Below are positions 1 through 9,703 of a stretch of 64,000 nucleotides of DNA, one piece after another. This DNA comes from Pseudomonas pisciculturae (GTDB lineage: Bacteria; Pseudomonadota; Gammaproteobacteria; Pseudomonadales; Pseudomonadaceae). A program made the position numbers and the translations under genes. Below the pieces are notes generated by a model. That model had not been told where the DNA came from. It did not search any database and saw only the letters and a list, made by a program, of their open reading frames with translations. Within the stretch, counting starts at the first letter, position 1; each line of letters opens with the position of its first letter. The DNA is taken from positions 62,001 through 126,000 of the forward strand of contig NZ_JACVZE010000003.1 of assembly GCF_015461805.1 (NCBI RefSeq). The letters run 5' to 3'.

Positions 1-398
1 ACGACCTGGCCCGCCAGGACGCCTACCGCCCGTGGTTCCAGCAGGTGTGCCCAACCTTGGGCTGCACCGTGCCCTCGCGGGTAGATATTGCCCACATAAA
101 GAGCAGCAACCTGGTAGTGCGCAGCCACCCGGACTTCGCAGGGGCGCTGGTGGTGGATGCGATCATCTATAACCGCGCGACCTTCTCCCAGCCGTTTCCC
201 CTGCTGGAGCTGCGCTTTGCCGACATGAACGGCGGCCTGATCGCCAGTCGTCGCTTCAAACCTGCCGAATACCTCAGCGGCGAGTTGGCCGGCGTCAGCG
301 AAATGCCCTCGCAGACGCCGATCCACATCTCCCTGGATATCCTCGATCCAGGCAACAAAGCCGTGAATTACAGCCTGAGCTTCCACTCGCCCGAGTGA
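1..398 (+). CDS. DUF3426 family protein, C-terminal part (truncated by window start)
   Basis: The reading frame is open from base 3 and stops at 398, giving about 131 residues of a protein whose beginning lies outside the window. It carries the features of the C-terminal DUF3426 domain: an early CxxLGC segment, then a beta-rich stretch with a LRFADMNG motif and ending close to the C-terminus. Family members usually start with an MJ0042-type zinc ribbon followed by one membrane helix; that part is not visible here. In Pseudomonas this gene normally lies just upstream of dusB, which fits. Its biochemical role is unknown. Confidence 0.8.
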   Translation, partial: DLARQDAYRPWFQQVCPTLGCTVPSRVDIAHIKSSNLVVRSHPDFAGALVVDAIIYNRATFSQPFPLLELRFADMNGGLIASRRFKPAEYLSGELAGVSEMPSQTPIHISLDILDPGNKAVNYSLSFHSPE

Positions 399-583
399 AA
401 CGGCTTATGTCATTAGGTTTGACGGCGGATTCTTGACTGTGCGCCCGGCAACCAAACCGCTGGCGATAAAGAAATAACTGTTCAGATTTTATCCAATTCA
501 GCCTTTATCCAGTCATCGAGAGCGGGTATCATGCCAACCCTTTTTCGAACTCTAATGATCCGGCCCCACAACAGGGAAGTCCT

Positions 584-1597
584 ATGTCGGCGGTACGCAT
601 CGGCCCATATACATTGCACAACGGCTTGATTCTCGCCCCGATGGCGGGCGTCACCGACCAGCCCTTTCGTCAGCTGTGCAAGCGTTTGGGCGCAGGTCTT
701 GTAGTCTCGGAAATGGTCACCAGCGACATGAGTTTGTGGAACACCCGCAAATCGCGGATGCGCATGATCCACGAAGGTGATCCCGAGCCCCGCTCGGTAC
801 AGATCGCCGGCGGTGATGCGCAGATGCTGGCGGATGCGGCCCGGGCCAACGTGGAGTTGGGGGCGCAGATCATCGACATCAACATGGGCTGCCCGGCCAA
901 GAAGGTCTGTAACAAGGCCGCCGGTTCCGCGCTGTTGAAAGATGAGCAGTTGGTTGCCGAGATCCTGCAGGCCGTTGTCGCCGCAGTCGATGTGCCGGTG
1001 ACCCTGAAGATCCGTACTGGCTGGGACCGGGACAACAAGAACGGCCTGACGGTGGCGAAGATCGCCGAACAGGCAGGCATTACAGCGCTGGCAGTGCATG
1101 GCCGCACCCGCGCCGACCTTTACACAGGTGAAGCCGAGTACGACACCATTGCCGCGATCAAGCAGGCGGTGTCGATGCCAGTCTTTGCCAATGGCGACAT
1201 CGATTCAGCCGAGAAAGCCCGGCGCGTGCTGCACGCGACCGGTGCCGATGGCTTGTTGATTGGCCGGGCCGCCCAGGGGCGGCCATGGATTTTCCGTGAA
1301 ATCGACCATTTCCTGCGTACCGGCGAAGTCTTGCCGGCACCGGAGTTGATCGAGGTGGAACGTATTCTGCTAGAGCATCTGGCCGCCCTTCACACGTTCT
1401 ATGGAGACGTGATGGGCGTGCGAATTGCTCGTAAGCATGTGGGTTGGTATCTCGCAACCCTGCCAGGCGCCAGGGAGTTTCGCGCCGGGTTCAATCGTTT
1501 GGATGAAACGCAAGCACAGGTCACCGCCGTTCGTGAGTTCTTTGCCGAACGAGACAAGAGCCTGAGAGCAGGGGACGCAGAAGGGGTGGCCGCATGA
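584..1597 (+). CDS. dusB: tRNA-dihydrouridine synthase B
   Basis: FMN-dependent enzyme that reduces specific uridines in the tRNA D-loop to dihydrouridine. The 337-aa protein is of normal family length. Visible motifs are the N-terminal [13 protein letters not shown] of the TIM barrel, NMGCPAKKV with the catalytic cysteine near residue 103, LKIRTGW, the HGRTR flavin/tRNA motif, and NGDI followed by [11 protein letters not shown] for phosphate binding. The ATG at 584 follows AGGGAAG at good spacing. The gene overlaps fis by four bases (ATGA), the conserved dusB-fis operon of gamma-proteobacteria. Confidence 0.97.
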   Translation: MSAVRIGPYTLHNGLILAPMAGVTDQPFRQLCKRLGAGLVVSEMVTSDMSLWNTRKSRMRMIHEGDPEPRSVQIAGGDAQMLADAARANVELGAQIIDINMGCPAKKVCNKAAGSALLKDEQLVAEILQAVVAAVDVPVTLKIRTGWDRDNKNGLTVAKIAEQAGITALAVHGRTRADLYTGEAEYDTIAAIKQAVSMPVFANGDIDSAEKARRVLHATGADGLLIGRAAQGRPWIFREIDHFLRTGEVLPAPELIEVERILLEHLAALHTFYGDVMGVRIARKHVGWYLATLPGAREFRAGFNRLDETQAQVTAVREFFAERDKSLRAGDAEGVAA

Positions 1598-1914
1598 CGA
1601 TGATGACCGAGACTTTAGTGAGTGGAACAACGCCCGTGAGCGACAACGTCAATTTGAAACAGCACCTGAACACGCCGAGCGAAGAAGGCCAGACCCTTCG
1701 CGGGAGTGTCGAGAAGGCGCTGCACAATTATTTCGCCCACCTTGAGGGCGCTTCCGTCACGGACGTGTACAACCTGGTGCTCTCCGAAGTCGAAGCGCCG
1801 TTGCTCGAAAGCGTGATGAACTACGTCAAGGGCAACCAGACCAAAGCCAGTGAGCTGCTGGGCCTTAACCGTGGCACCTTGCGCAAAAAGCTCAAGCAGT
1901 ACGATTTGTTGTAA
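1594..1914 (+). CDS. fis: DNA-binding protein Fis
   Basis: Small nucleoid-associated protein that bends DNA and modulates rRNA, tRNA and many growth-phase promoters. The 106-aa product has the family layout: a flexible N-terminus, the dimer helices, and a C-terminal helix-turn-helix in which [20 protein letters not shown] is the near-invariant recognition part. The start overlaps the dusB stop (ATGA), so the two are translationally coupled. The first codons encode MTMMTETL, so initiation could also be at the ATG at 1600 or 1603; the choice changes only a few residues. Confidence 0.97.
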   Translation: MTMMTETLVSGTTPVSDNVNLKQHLNTPSEEGQTLRGSVEKALHNYFAHLEGASVTDVYNLVLSEVEAPLLESVMNYVKGNQTKASELLGLNRGTLRKKLKQYDLL

Positions 1915-1931
1915 GCATTCAATCAAACCAG

Positions 1932-1966
1932 AAAGGCGCCCGCGTAAAAAACGGTCGCCTTTTTTG
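1932..1966 (+). terminator. Rho-independent terminator after fis
   Basis: AAAGGCG and CGCCTTT arms are separated by 17 bases and followed by a T-rich run (CTTTTTTGC). It lies 18 bases downstream of the fis stop and before purH, so it should end the dusB-fis transcript. Confidence 0.65.
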
Positions 1967-1996
1967 CTGACTCCTTTGCTTTTGATGGAAATTGAA

Positions 1997-3604
1997 ATGA
2001 CCGACCAGACTACCCGCCTGCCGATCCGCCGCGCCTTGATCAGCGTCTCCGACAAGACCGGCATCCTCGAATTTGCCCGGGAGCTGGAAGCCCTGGGCGT
2101 GGAAATCCTCTCCACGGGCGGGACCTTCAAACTGCTGCAGGACAACGGCGTGGCCGCAGTGGAAGTGGCGGACTACACCGGTTTCGCAGAAATGATGGAC
2201 GGTCGGGTCAAGACCCTGCACCCGAAAATCCACGGCGGTATCCTCGGCCGTCGCGGCACCGACGACGCCATCATGGCCGAACACGGCATCAAGCCGATCG
2301 ACCTGGTGGCCGTTAACCTCTACCCGTTCGAAGCCACCATCAACAAGCCTGGCTGCGACCTGCCGACCGCGATCGAAAACATCGATATCGGCGGCCCGAC
2401 CATGGTTCGCTCGGCAGCCAAAAACCACAAAGACGTGGCCATCGTGGTTAACGCCAGCGACTACGCCAACGTACTGGAAGGCCTCAAAGCCGGCGGCCTG
2501 ACCTACGCCCAGCGTTTCGACCTGATGCTCAAGGCGTTCGAACACACTGCCGCCTACGACGGCATGATCGCCAACTACATGGGCACTGTTAACCAAGCCG
2601 CCGAAACACTGAGCACCGAAGGCCGCAGCCAGTTCCCGCGCACCTTCAACAGCCAGTTCATCAAGGCCCAGGAAATGCGCTACGGCGAGAACCCGCACCA
2701 GAGCGCGGCGTTCTACGTTGAGGCCAAGCCGACCGAAGTCGGCATCGCCACCGCAACCCAGCTGCAAGGCAAAGAGCTGTCCTACAACAACGTGGCCGAC
2801 ACCGACGCCGCGCTGGAATGTGTGAAGAGCTTCGTCAAGCCAGCCTGCGTCATCGTCAAGCACGCCAACCCGTGCGGCGTGGCCGTAAGCCCGGACGCTG
2901 AAGGCGGCATTCGCCAGGCGTACGAACTGGCCTACGCCACCGACACCGAATCGGCCTTCGGCGGCATCATCGCCTTCAACCGTGAGCTGGATGCCGAGAC
3001 CGCCAAGGCGATCGTCGAACGTCAGTTCGTGGAAGTGATCATCGCCCCATCCGTAAGCATCGAGGCCCGCGCCATCGTTGCCGCCAAAGCCAACGTGCGC
3101 CTGCTGGCCTGCGGCGAGTGGTCGGCTGACCGCGCTGCTGCGTGGGACTACAAGCGCGTCAACGGTGGCCTACTGGTTCAGAGCCGTGATATCGGCATGA
3201 TTGGCAGCGAAGACCTGAAAGTGGTGACCAAGCGCGCACCGACAGAGCAAGAGATCAACGACCTGATCTTCGCCTGGAAAGTGGCCAAGTACGTTAAATC
3301 CAACGCCATCGTCTACGCCAAGAACCGCCAGACCATCGGTGTCGGCGCCGGCCAGATGAGCCGTGTGAACTCGGCGCGTATCGCCGCGATCAAGGCTGAG
3401 CACGCCGGTTTGCAGGTAGTGGGTTCGGTGATGGCGTCTGATGCGTTCTTCCCGTTCCGCGATGGTTTGGACAATGCCGCGAAAGCGGGCGTGACCGCCG
3501 TGATCCAACCGGGTGGTTCGATGCGTGATGCCGAGGTGATCGCTGCTGCGGACGAAGCCGGCATCGCCATGGTCTTCACGGGTATGCGCCACTTCCGCCA
3601 CTGA
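1997..3604 (+). CDS. purH: Bifunctional AICAR transformylase / IMP cyclohydrolase
   Basis: Catalyses the last two steps of de novo IMP synthesis. The 535-aa length is typical. The N-terminal MGS-like cyclohydrolase domain spans about residues 1-150, with [24 protein letters not shown] and [14 protein letters not shown] signatures. The AICAR transformylase domain follows, with the KHANPCG catalytic loop and a C-terminal [14 protein letters not shown] motif. The frame is open further upstream, but the ATG at 1997 has GGAA about seven bases ahead and matches the family N-terminus; an in-frame ATG at 1985 is possible but less good. purD lies 168 bp downstream, beyond a REP hairpin. Confidence 0.97.
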   Translation: MTDQTTRLPIRRALISVSDKTGILEFARELEALGVEILSTGGTFKLLQDNGVAAVEVADYTGFAEMMDGRVKTLHPKIHGGILGRRGTDDAIMAEHGIKPIDLVAVNLYPFEATINKPGCDLPTAIENIDIGGPTMVRSAAKNHKDVAIVVNASDYANVLEGLKAGGLTYAQRFDLMLKAFEHTAAYDGMIANYMGTVNQAAETLSTEGRSQFPRTFNSQFIKAQEMRYGENPHQSAAFYVEAKPTEVGIATATQLQGKELSYNNVADTDAALECVKSFVKPACVIVKHANPCGVAVSPDAEGGIRQAYELAYATDTESAFGGIIAFNRELDAETAKAIVERQFVEVIIAPSVSIEARAIVAAKANVRLLACGEWSADRAAAWDYKRVNGGLLVQSRDIGMIGSEDLKVVTKRAPTEQEINDLIFAWKVAKYVKSNAIVYAKNRQTIGVGAGQMSRVNSARIAAIKAEHAGLQVVGSVMASDAFFPFRDGLDNAAKAGVTAVIQPGGSMRDAEVIAAADEAGIAMVFTGMRHFRH

Positions 3605-3630
3605 TCCAACATTGCCTGGTGGGCACTGGC

Positions 3631-3723
3631 TTCTGTGGGAGCTGGCTTGCCTGCGATGCGGGCGACTCGATGTTTCAGATGCACCGAGTCGATGCCATCG
3701 CAGGCAAGCCAGCTCCCACAGAA
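3631..3723. repeat. REP doublet (GTGGGAGCTGGCTTGCC type)
   Basis: Two inverted copies of a TGTGGGAGCTGGCTTGCC core at 3634-3658 and 3696-3720, identical over 25 bases, point toward each other. An inner GACTCG/CGAGTC inverted repeat extends the stem. It sits between purH and purD and could form one long hairpin in the mRNA. The core differs from the GGGGGCTTGC type that dominates this window. Confidence 0.92.
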
Positions 3724-3772
3724 AAGCGGCCCGCATTGCTTCCAGAATTCAGCGTCATCCGAGGTTTTTGAA

Positions 3773-5065
3773 ATGAATGTATTGATCATTGGCAGCGGTG
3801 GCCGTGAACACGCCCTGGCCTGGAAAGTTGCCCAGGACCCACGCGTCCAAAAGGTTTTCGTTGCCCCCGGCAACGCCGGCACCGCCATTGAAGCCAAGTG
3901 CGAGAACGTCGCCATCGACGTGCTGGCCCTTGAGCAACTGGCCGATTTTGCTGAAAAGAACGTCTCGCTGACCATCGTCGGCCCTGAAGTCCCACTGGTT
4001 GCCGGTGTTGTGGACCTGTTCCGCAGCCGTAATCTGGATTGCTTCGGCCCAACCGCCGGCGCTGCCCAGTTGGAAGGTTCCAAGGCTTTCACCAAGGACT
4101 TCCTGGCGCGCCACAAGATCCCGACCGCCGACTACCAGAACTTCACCGAGATTGAGCCAGCCCTGGCTTACCTGCGTGAAAAAGGCGCACCGATCGTGAT
4201 CAAGGCCGATGGCCTGGCCGCCGGTAAAGGCGTGATCGTCGCCATGACCCTGCAGGAAGCCGAAGACGCCGTACGCGACATGCTCGCCGGCAACGCCTTT
4301 GGTGATGCAGGCTCGCGCGTCGTAATCGAAGAATTCCTCGACGGCGAAGAAGCCAGCTTTATCGTGATGGTCGACGGCAAGAACGTGCTGCCGATGGCCA
4401 CCAGCCAAGACCACAAACGCGTCGGCGATGGCGACAGCGGCCCGAACACCGGCGGCATGGGTGCTTACTCCCCTGCCCCGGTGGTCACGGCTGACGTGCA
4501 CAAGCGCGTGATGGACCTGGTGATCTGGCCGACCGTGCGTGGCATGGCCGATGAAGGCAATGTGTATACCGGCTTCCTGTATGCCGGCTTGATGATCGAC
4601 AAAGCCGGTAACCCGAAAGTCATCGAGTTCAACTGCCGCTTCGGCGACCCGGAAACCCAACCGGTGATGCTGCGTCTACAGTCGAGCCTGGTACTGCTGG
4701 TGGAAGCCGCGCTGGCCCAGGCCCTGGACAAGGTCGAAGCGCAATGGGACCCACGCCCGAGCGTCGGCATTGTGCTGGCAGCCGGCGGTTACCCTGCCGA
4801 CTACGCCAAGGGCGACGTGATTGAAGGCCTGGACGCGGCGGCTACGCTGGAAGGCAAGGTGTTCCACGCGGGCACTGCGCTCAAGGACGGTAAAGTTGTA
4901 ACCGCAGGTGGCCGTGTGTTGTGTGCCACCGCCATGGGTGCCAGTGTCGATGCCGCGCAGCAGCAGGCGTACAAGCTGGCCGCGAAGATCGACTGGAACG
5001 GCTGCTTCTACCGCAAGGACATCGGCTACCGCGCCATCGCCCGTGAACGGGGCGAAGAGCAGTAA
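3773..5065 (+). CDS. purD: Phosphoribosylamine-glycine ligase (GAR synthetase)
   Basis: ATP-grasp enzyme that joins glycine to phosphoribosylamine in purine synthesis. The 430-aa length is normal. The N-terminus has the MNVLIIGSGGREHALAWK motif; the ATP-grasp domain shows PIVIKADGLAAGKGVIVA and the metal-binding EFNCRFGDPETQ segment; the short C-terminal domain ends in RKDIGYRAI. The ATG at 3773 gives exactly the family N-terminus, so the longer upstream open frame, which runs through the REP hairpin, is rejected. A hairpin follows the gene and retS starts 115 bp downstream. Confidence 0.97.
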   Translation: MNVLIIGSGGREHALAWKVAQDPRVQKVFVAPGNAGTAIEAKCENVAIDVLALEQLADFAEKNVSLTIVGPEVPLVAGVVDLFRSRNLDCFGPTAGAAQLEGSKAFTKDFLARHKIPTADYQNFTEIEPALAYLREKGAPIVIKADGLAAGKGVIVAMTLQEAEDAVRDMLAGNAFGDAGSRVVIEEFLDGEEASFIVMVDGKNVLPMATSQDHKRVGDGDSGPNTGGMGAYSPAPVVTADVHKRVMDLVIWPTVRGMADEGNVYTGFLYAGLMIDKAGNPKVIEFNCRFGDPETQPVMLRLQSSLVLLVEAALAQALDKVEAQWDPRPSVGIVLAAGGYPADYAKGDVIEGLDAAATLEGKVFHAGTALKDGKVVTAGGRVLCATAMGASVDAAQQQAYKLAAKIDWNGCFYRKDIGYRAIARERGEEQ

Positions 5066-5097
5066 GCAGCGGCCTTCAGTAGCTATCCGTTCGGTTA

Positions 5098-5120
5098 GGC
5101 AAGGGCCTTTGGCCCTTGCC
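5098..5120 (+). terminator. Perfect 10-bp hairpin after purD
   Basis: GGCAAGGGCC and GGCCCTTGCC form a perfect stem with a TTT loop, 33 bases after the purD stop. No T-run follows, so it may be a weak terminator or an mRNA-stabilising end. Confidence 0.55.
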
Positions 5121-5179
5121 GTATAAAGGCCTGCCGCGCATAGTTAACCTCGTGCATCAACCTACGAAGGGATTTCGCC

Positions 5180-7951
5180 GTGCGCTGGCTCAGGATCGCC
5201 ATAGGTTTCACTGTCAGTCTGCTGACACTGCTCTGCTTGTTCCCGGCCCAGGCCGCCGCGCAAGGCAGTGGTTGGGCAGTTTTGCTTGATGAACAGGCCG
5301 ATCTGCAACTGAGCGACATCCGCTCCTCTCGCTACACCAATCAATTCAGCCCCATCGAACTGGACCGGATCACTGCCGCGCAGCCGGACGGTGCGTTGTG
5401 GGTACGTTTCAAGCTGCAACCCGGCAAGCACGAGCAAGTGCTGCGCATATTCGCCCCGGACCTGGCCCACCTGAGCCTCTACGTGCTCGACGGTGACACG
5501 CTGGTGGAACAACAGAGCACCGGCACTCGCCAGCCCCAGGCTGAACGCCCGCTGCCCAGCAGCGACTTTATGCTGCCCATGCCCCAAAGCCAGAAACCCC
5601 TTGAGGTCTACCTGCGCCTGGTTTCAGAACACGAACTGCGCCCCTATATCACCCTGGAACCGGCCGTGCTGGCCGCTGCCGATCAAACCCAGACGCTGAT
5701 CTACGGCCTGTTGTTCGGCTGCCTGCTGATGCTGATCCTGCATAACCTCACGCGCTTTGCTTACCATCGCTCCCGCAGCAGCCTGTGGCTGGCGGCCTGC
5801 GAAGTGCTGCTGATGCTCAGTCTGGCGCTGCTGCTCAACGTAGTGGGCCCTTGGCTGCCAAACTGGCATGCGATCCAGACACCGGGGGCCTACCTGGCGC
5901 TGTTGCTGACCGCGCCATGTGGGTTGATGTTTGCCTATCGCTTCTTCATGCCCTTGGGCCCCCACCCGCTCAACAAGCTGTTGATGGGCGACATCCTGTT
6001 TATCGTGCTGTGCGGCCTGTTGCTGTTGTTCGTCAACACCTTGCCGTTGAACTTCATCACCTACGCCCTGGTGGCGCTGGCCGGCTTGAGCATGCTGTTT
6101 GTCTCGGCCTATCACTGGCAAAAAGGCTACCGCCCGGCACGCCTGTTCGTGGCGGCGATGGTGGTGTTCAACACCGGCACGCTGATCATTCTGCCCGCGT
6201 TGCTCGGCCTGACGCTGCTGGCACCACAGGGTTTGATCATCACGTTGCTCGCCTTCATCTGTCTCAGCGGTTTGCTGATGAGCCTCGCCCTGGGTGAGCG
6301 CCAGCGTGCGATTGTCGAGGCACGATTCAGCCTCAGCCGCGACCTGGCTGCCAGCAATGCCGAGATCGCGGCCAAGGCCGAGTTCCTGGCCAAGATCAGC
6401 CACGAGATCCGCACGCCCATGAATGGCGTGCTGGGCATGACCGAACTGTTACTGGGCACGCCACTGTCGGTGAAGCAGCGGGACTACGTGCAGACCATCC
6501 ACAGCGCCGGTAATGAACTGCTCACGCTGATCAACGAAATCCTGGATATTTCCAAGCTCGAATCCGGGCAGATTGAGCTGGACGATGTGCAGTTCGACCT
6601 CAATGCGCTGATCGATGACTGCCTGAGCATCTTCCGCGCCAAGGCCGAACAGCAAAACGTCGAGCTGATCAGTTTTATCCAGCCTCAGGTGCCCCGCGTC
6701 ATCAGCGGCGACCCGACTCGCCTGCGCCAGGCAATGTTGAGCCTGCTGGAAAACGCCCTGCAAAAAACCGACGAGGGCGAAGTGCTGATCGTGGTTGCCC
6801 TCGACGACCGCAGCACCAAGCCACGCCTGCGCATTGCCGTGCAAGACAGCGGCCTGCCGATGGAAGCTGCCGAGCGCGACGCCCTTTTGCACAGCGAACT
6901 GCACAGCAAGAACTTCCTCTCGGCCACCCGCCTGAGCGGCCACCTGGGCCTGGTTATCGCCCGGCAGTTGATCCTGTTGATGAACGGCGAGTTCGGCATC
7001 AAGAGCGGCAGCCTTCAGGGCAGCACGTTGTGGCTGACCTTGCCGCTGGACCCGGAGCGCCTGGAGCACCCCACCAGCGACCTCGACGGCCCACTCAAAG
7101 ACGCCCGCGTGCTCGTGGTGGACGACAACGACACCTGCCGCAAAGTGCTGGTGCAGCAATGCAGCGCCTGGGGCCTGAACGTCAGTGCCGTGCCATCGGG
7201 CAAGGAAGCCCTGGCGTTGCTGCGCACCAAGGCGCACCTGCGCGATTACTTCGACGTGGTGCTGCTGGACCAGAACATGCCCGGCATGACCGGCATGCAA
7301 CTGGCGGCCAAGATCAAGGAAGACCCGAGCCTGAACCACGACATCCTGTTGATCATGCTCACCGGCATCAGCAACGCGCCAAGCAAAATCATTGCGCGCA
7401 ACTGCGGCATCAAGCGCATCCTCGCCAAACCGGTGGCTGGCTACACCCTCAAGACCACCCTGGCCGATGAGTTGACCCAGCGCAACAAGGGCAACACACA
7501 ACCGCGCCTTGCCCCCACCGCGCCAGCCGCCGTTACCGTGCCTGCGGACTTCCGCATCCTGGTGGCCGAAGACAACAGCATCTCCACCAAAGTGATTCGC
7601 GGCATGCTCGGCAAGCTCAACCTCAACCCGGACACCGCCAGCAACGGCGAAGAAGCGCTGGAGGCGATGAAAGCCCAGCGGTACGACCTGGTGTTGATGG
7701 ACTGCGAAATGCCGATCCTCGATGGCTTCTCCGCGACCCAGCAACTGCGGGCGTGGGAAGTCAGTCATCAACGTATTCGCACGCCGATAGTGGCGCTGAC
7801 GGCGCATATTCTGTCGGAGCATAAAGAGCGTGCACGCCAGGCCGGGATGGATGGGCATATGGCCAAGCCGGTGGAATTGTCGCAGTTGCGCGAGTTGGTG
7901 GAGTACTGGGTGGCGCAGCGCCAACAGCGCCCCGAGCACGCCCCGTCTTAA
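5180..7951 (+). CDS. retS: Hybrid sensor histidine kinase RetS
   Basis: Inner-membrane orphan hybrid sensor. In P. aeruginosa RetS blocks the GacS kinase, and so shifts the Gac/Rsm balance between acute virulence and biofilm life. The 923-aa chain has a signal peptide (1-27), a periplasmic 7TMR-DISMED2-type domain (about 30-170), seven membrane helices (about 175-375), a DHp helix pair with AKISHEIRTPMNG (His408), an ATPase-like domain, and two receiver domains with phospho-acceptors Asp697 (LLDQNMPG) and Asp841 (LMDCEMPILDG). The ATPase G1 box reads DSGLPM rather than DxGxGI, in line with an unusual kinase. The start is GTG, eight bases after GAAGGGA. The position next to purD matches P. aeruginosa. 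Confidence 0.93.
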   Translation: MRWLRIAIGFTVSLLTLLCLFPAQAAAQGSGWAVLLDEQADLQLSDIRSSRYTNQFSPIELDRITAAQPDGALWVRFKLQPGKHEQVLRIFAPDLAHLSLYVLDGDTLVEQQSTGTRQPQAERPLPSSDFMLPMPQSQKPLEVYLRLVSEHELRPYITLEPAVLAAADQTQTLIYGLLFGCLLMLILHNLTRFAYHRSRSSLWLAACEVLLMLSLALLLNVVGPWLPNWHAIQTPGAYLALLLTAPCGLMFAYRFFMPLGPHPLNKLLMGDILFIVLCGLLLLFVNTLPLNFITYALVALAGLSMLFVSAYHWQKGYRPARLFVAAMVVFNTGTLIILPALLGLTLLAPQGLIITLLAFICLSGLLMSLALGERQRAIVEARFSLSRDLAASNAEIAAKAEFLAKISHEIRTPMNGVLGMTELLLGTPLSVKQRDYVQTIHSAGNELLTLINEILDISKLESGQIELDDVQFDLNALIDDCLSIFRAKAEQQNVELISFIQPQVPRVISGDPTRLRQAMLSLLENALQKTDEGEVLIVVALDDRSTKPRLRIAVQDSGLPMEAAERDALLHSELHSKNFLSATRLSGHLGLVIARQLILLMNGEFGIKSGSLQGSTLWLTLPLDPERLEHPTSDLDGPLKDARVLVVDDNDTCRKVLVQQCSAWGLNVSAVPSGKEALALLRTKAHLRDYFDVVLLDQNMPGMTGMQLAAKIKEDPSLNHDILLIMLTGISNAPSKIIARNCGIKRILAKPVAGYTLKTTLADELTQRNKGNTQPRLAPTAPAAVTVPADFRILVAEDNSISTKVIRGMLGKLNLNPDTASNGEEALEAMKAQRYDLVLMDCEMPILDGFSATQQLRAWEVSHQRIRTPIVALTAHILSEHKERARQAGMDGHMAKPVELSQLRELVEYWVAQRQQRPEHAPS

Positions 7952-7969
7952 GATTGAAATGCAGTTAAC

Positions 7970-8058
7970 TGTGGGAGGGGGCTTGCTCCCGATAGCGGTG
8001 TATCAGCCGATTCTCTATTGGCTGACACACTGCTATCGGGAGCAAGCCCCCTCCCACA
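7970..8058. repeat. REP doublet (GTGGGAGGGGGCTTGCTCCCGATAGCGG type)
   Basis: Inverted GTGGGAGGGGGCTTGCTCCC arms face each other across about 40 bases, which contain their own TATCAGCC...GGCTGACA dyad. It lies between retS and the MarC-like gene. Confidence 0.93.
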
Positions 8059-8114
8059 TTTTGACCGTGCCGCCTGATAGACTCCCTACACTTCCCCCGC
8101 CGCGAGCCGTCCCC

Positions 8115-8711
8115 ATGCTCCACGTGTTATTCAGCGTCTACCTGAAAATGCTGGTGCTCTACAGCCCGTTTTTCGTGCTGTCCTGCTTTATCAGCCTTAC
8201 CCGTGGCTATTCCAACAAAGAACGGCGCCGCCTGGCGTGGAAGGTGGCGTTGGCGACGCTAGTGTCGAGCGTGTTGCTCTACCTGTTTGGCCGGGTGATT
8301 TTCAGCGTGTTCGGCATCACCGTGGACGCCTTCCGCATTGGCGCCGGCAGTGTGCTGTTCATCTCAGCCCTGGGCATGGCCCAAGGCAAATCGGCGGTGC
8401 AGACCGACAATGTGCAGCAGGACGTGACCATCGTGCCGCTGACCATCCCCCTCACCGTCGGCCCCGGCACCATCGGTGCACTGCTGGTGATGGGCGTGAG
8501 CCAGCCCCATTGGGATGACAAGCTCACCGCCATCCTCAGCATTGCCCTGGCCAGCCTCACGGTGGGCGTGGTGCTGTATATGTCCAACCGCATCGAACGA
8601 ATTCTGGGTGACCAGGGCTTGCAGATTGTCAGCCGCTTGATGGGCCTGTTTGTGTGCGCCCTCGCCGCGCAAATCATCTTTACCGGGGTGCGCGGTTACC
8701 TGGTGCCTTAG
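8115..8711 (+). CDS. MarC family integral membrane protein
   Basis: Protein of 198 aa, the usual size for the MarC/UPF0056 family, with about six hydrophobic helices. Family signatures visible are FRIGAGSVLFISALGM and the conserved PLTIPLTVGPGTIGALLVMG loop. The family was once linked to multiple antibiotic resistance, but this has not held up and its substrate is unknown. The ATG at 8115 gives the family N-terminus. The stop overlaps by four bases the stop of the convergent gene at 8708-9487. Confidence 0.88.
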   Translation: MLHVLFSVYLKMLVLYSPFFVLSCFISLTRGYSNKERRRLAWKVALATLVSSVLLYLFGRVIFSVFGITVDAFRIGAGSVLFISALGMAQGKSAVQTDNVQQDVTIVPLTIPLTVGPGTIGALLVMGVSQPHWDDKLTAILSIALASLTVGVVLYMSNRIERILGDQGLQIVSRLMGLFVCALAAQIIFTGVRGYLVP

Positions 8712-9487
8712 ATGCGGTATTTGGCGATTGCCAGTTGCACCTTGTCACCCGCGCTCTCGCGCATCAGTTGGATGGTTTTTTCGTTGACCACCGAAGTATT
8801 CAGCACCAGGCAGGTCTGCCCGCTGAAAGCCTCGAACGAGGCGCTGTCCCATTCCAGGAATGGCAGCCCCACCTGCTTGTTCACGCCGTGTGAGCTGTAA
8901 GTCACCAGCACCATCGTCACTTCGCCCGCCGTTTCAGCACAGGACGCCAGGCCAAAATCACCGCCCTGATGCACGGTGCTATTGCGCTTGAACAACTCAA
9001 ACGTAGCCGGTAGCTGTTTGAGTGCCTCCAGCGCGTCGGCCGCCAGCTTGGGCAGCACAGTGATCAGCGGCCCGCCCAGCGAAGTCGACGCCAACATGCC
9101 CGCTATCAAGTTCAACGCCGCCCACTGCACCGTCAAGCCTTTACCCGCACTGGAAACCCGTTCAAAGCTGCTGCGCACCGGCAACCAACCCAGGCTGACC
9201 ATCACTTTGATAAATTCGTCGTACCAACTTTCGGTGCCTCGGTGGACCTTCAATACATCGCTGACGTAACTGCTCGCCAGCAGGTAGCTTTTGCGGATGT
9301 ATTCGCGGTTCAGTGCAGACACACCCTCAACAAACGAAATGACGCCGTTGTTGACCACGGCCGCGTTGCTGTCATCTGTCGCGTCCACCGGCAACGACGC
9401 AGTCAACTTCCGTGCCCCCGGTAGCGTGTACGCGGCAATCAACTTGCGCCGTTTCGCACTGATAATCCTTTTGTGATGTCGCTCCAT
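8708..9487 (-). CDS. Hypothetical protein of unknown family
   Basis: A 259-aa protein that I do not recognise. It starts with a very basic segment (MERHHKRIISAKRRKL). The middle holds an amphipathic or hydrophobic stretch (WAALNLIAGMLASTSLGG, roughly residues 140-160). The C-terminal half looks beta-rich, with VTMVLVTYSS and CLVLNTSVVNEK segments. No signal peptide is evident. The ATG at 9487 has GGAG eight bases upstream and is preferred over an open frame reaching 9658, which would run across the cobalamin-operon terminator. It stands alone, convergent with the MarC-like gene. Confidence 0.75.
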   Translation of the reverse strand: MERHHKRIISAKRRKLIAAYTLPGARKLTASLPVDATDDSNAAVVNNGVISFVEGVSALNREYIRKSYLLASSYVSDVLKVHRGTESWYDEFIKVMVSLGWLPVRSSFERVSSAGKGLTVQWAALNLIAGMLASTSLGGPLITVLPKLAADALEALKQLPATFELFKRNSTVHQGGDFGLASCAETAGEVTMVLVTYSSHGVNKQVGLPFLEWDSASFEAFSGQTCLVLNTSVVNEKTIQLMRESAGDKVQLAIAKYRI

Positions 9488-9623
9488 TTCCAGATCTCCA
9501 CAAGCACCCCAACATGGGGCTTGCTCCAACACTAGACCAGCTGCCGACGGGCTTTCCATGCCCCAAACATGCCTTGCGCAATGCGCTCCCCAGCGATCAC
9601 TGGACGCCTTTGAGTTTCGTCGA

Positions 9624-9680
9624 CAAAAAAAGAAAAAGCCCCGGACAACCGTGGGCAATGACCCACCGTCGTTCGGAGCT
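9624..9680 (-). terminator. Rho-independent terminator of the cobG-cobH-cobI-cobJ operon
   Basis: Read on the minus strand, a GTGGG/CCCAC core stem with a six-base loop is enclosed by AGCTCCG/CGGGGCT and followed by TTTTTCTTTTTTT. It begins 24 bases after the cobJ stop, so it ends the minus-strand cobalamin operon. Confidence 0.85.
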
Positions 9681-9703
9681 TTCCGGCATTGGCCAAGTCG
9701 TTT

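Noticed and set aside
1850..1996. Longer purH start upstream of 1997
   Set aside because: The extension would overlap fis in another frame and cross its terminator; the family N-terminus and a ribosome site support 1997.
6449..7939. 496-codon minus-strand open frame antisense to retS
   Set aside because: Shadow frame rich in His, Gln and Val with no recognisable domain; retS on the other strand is fully supported.
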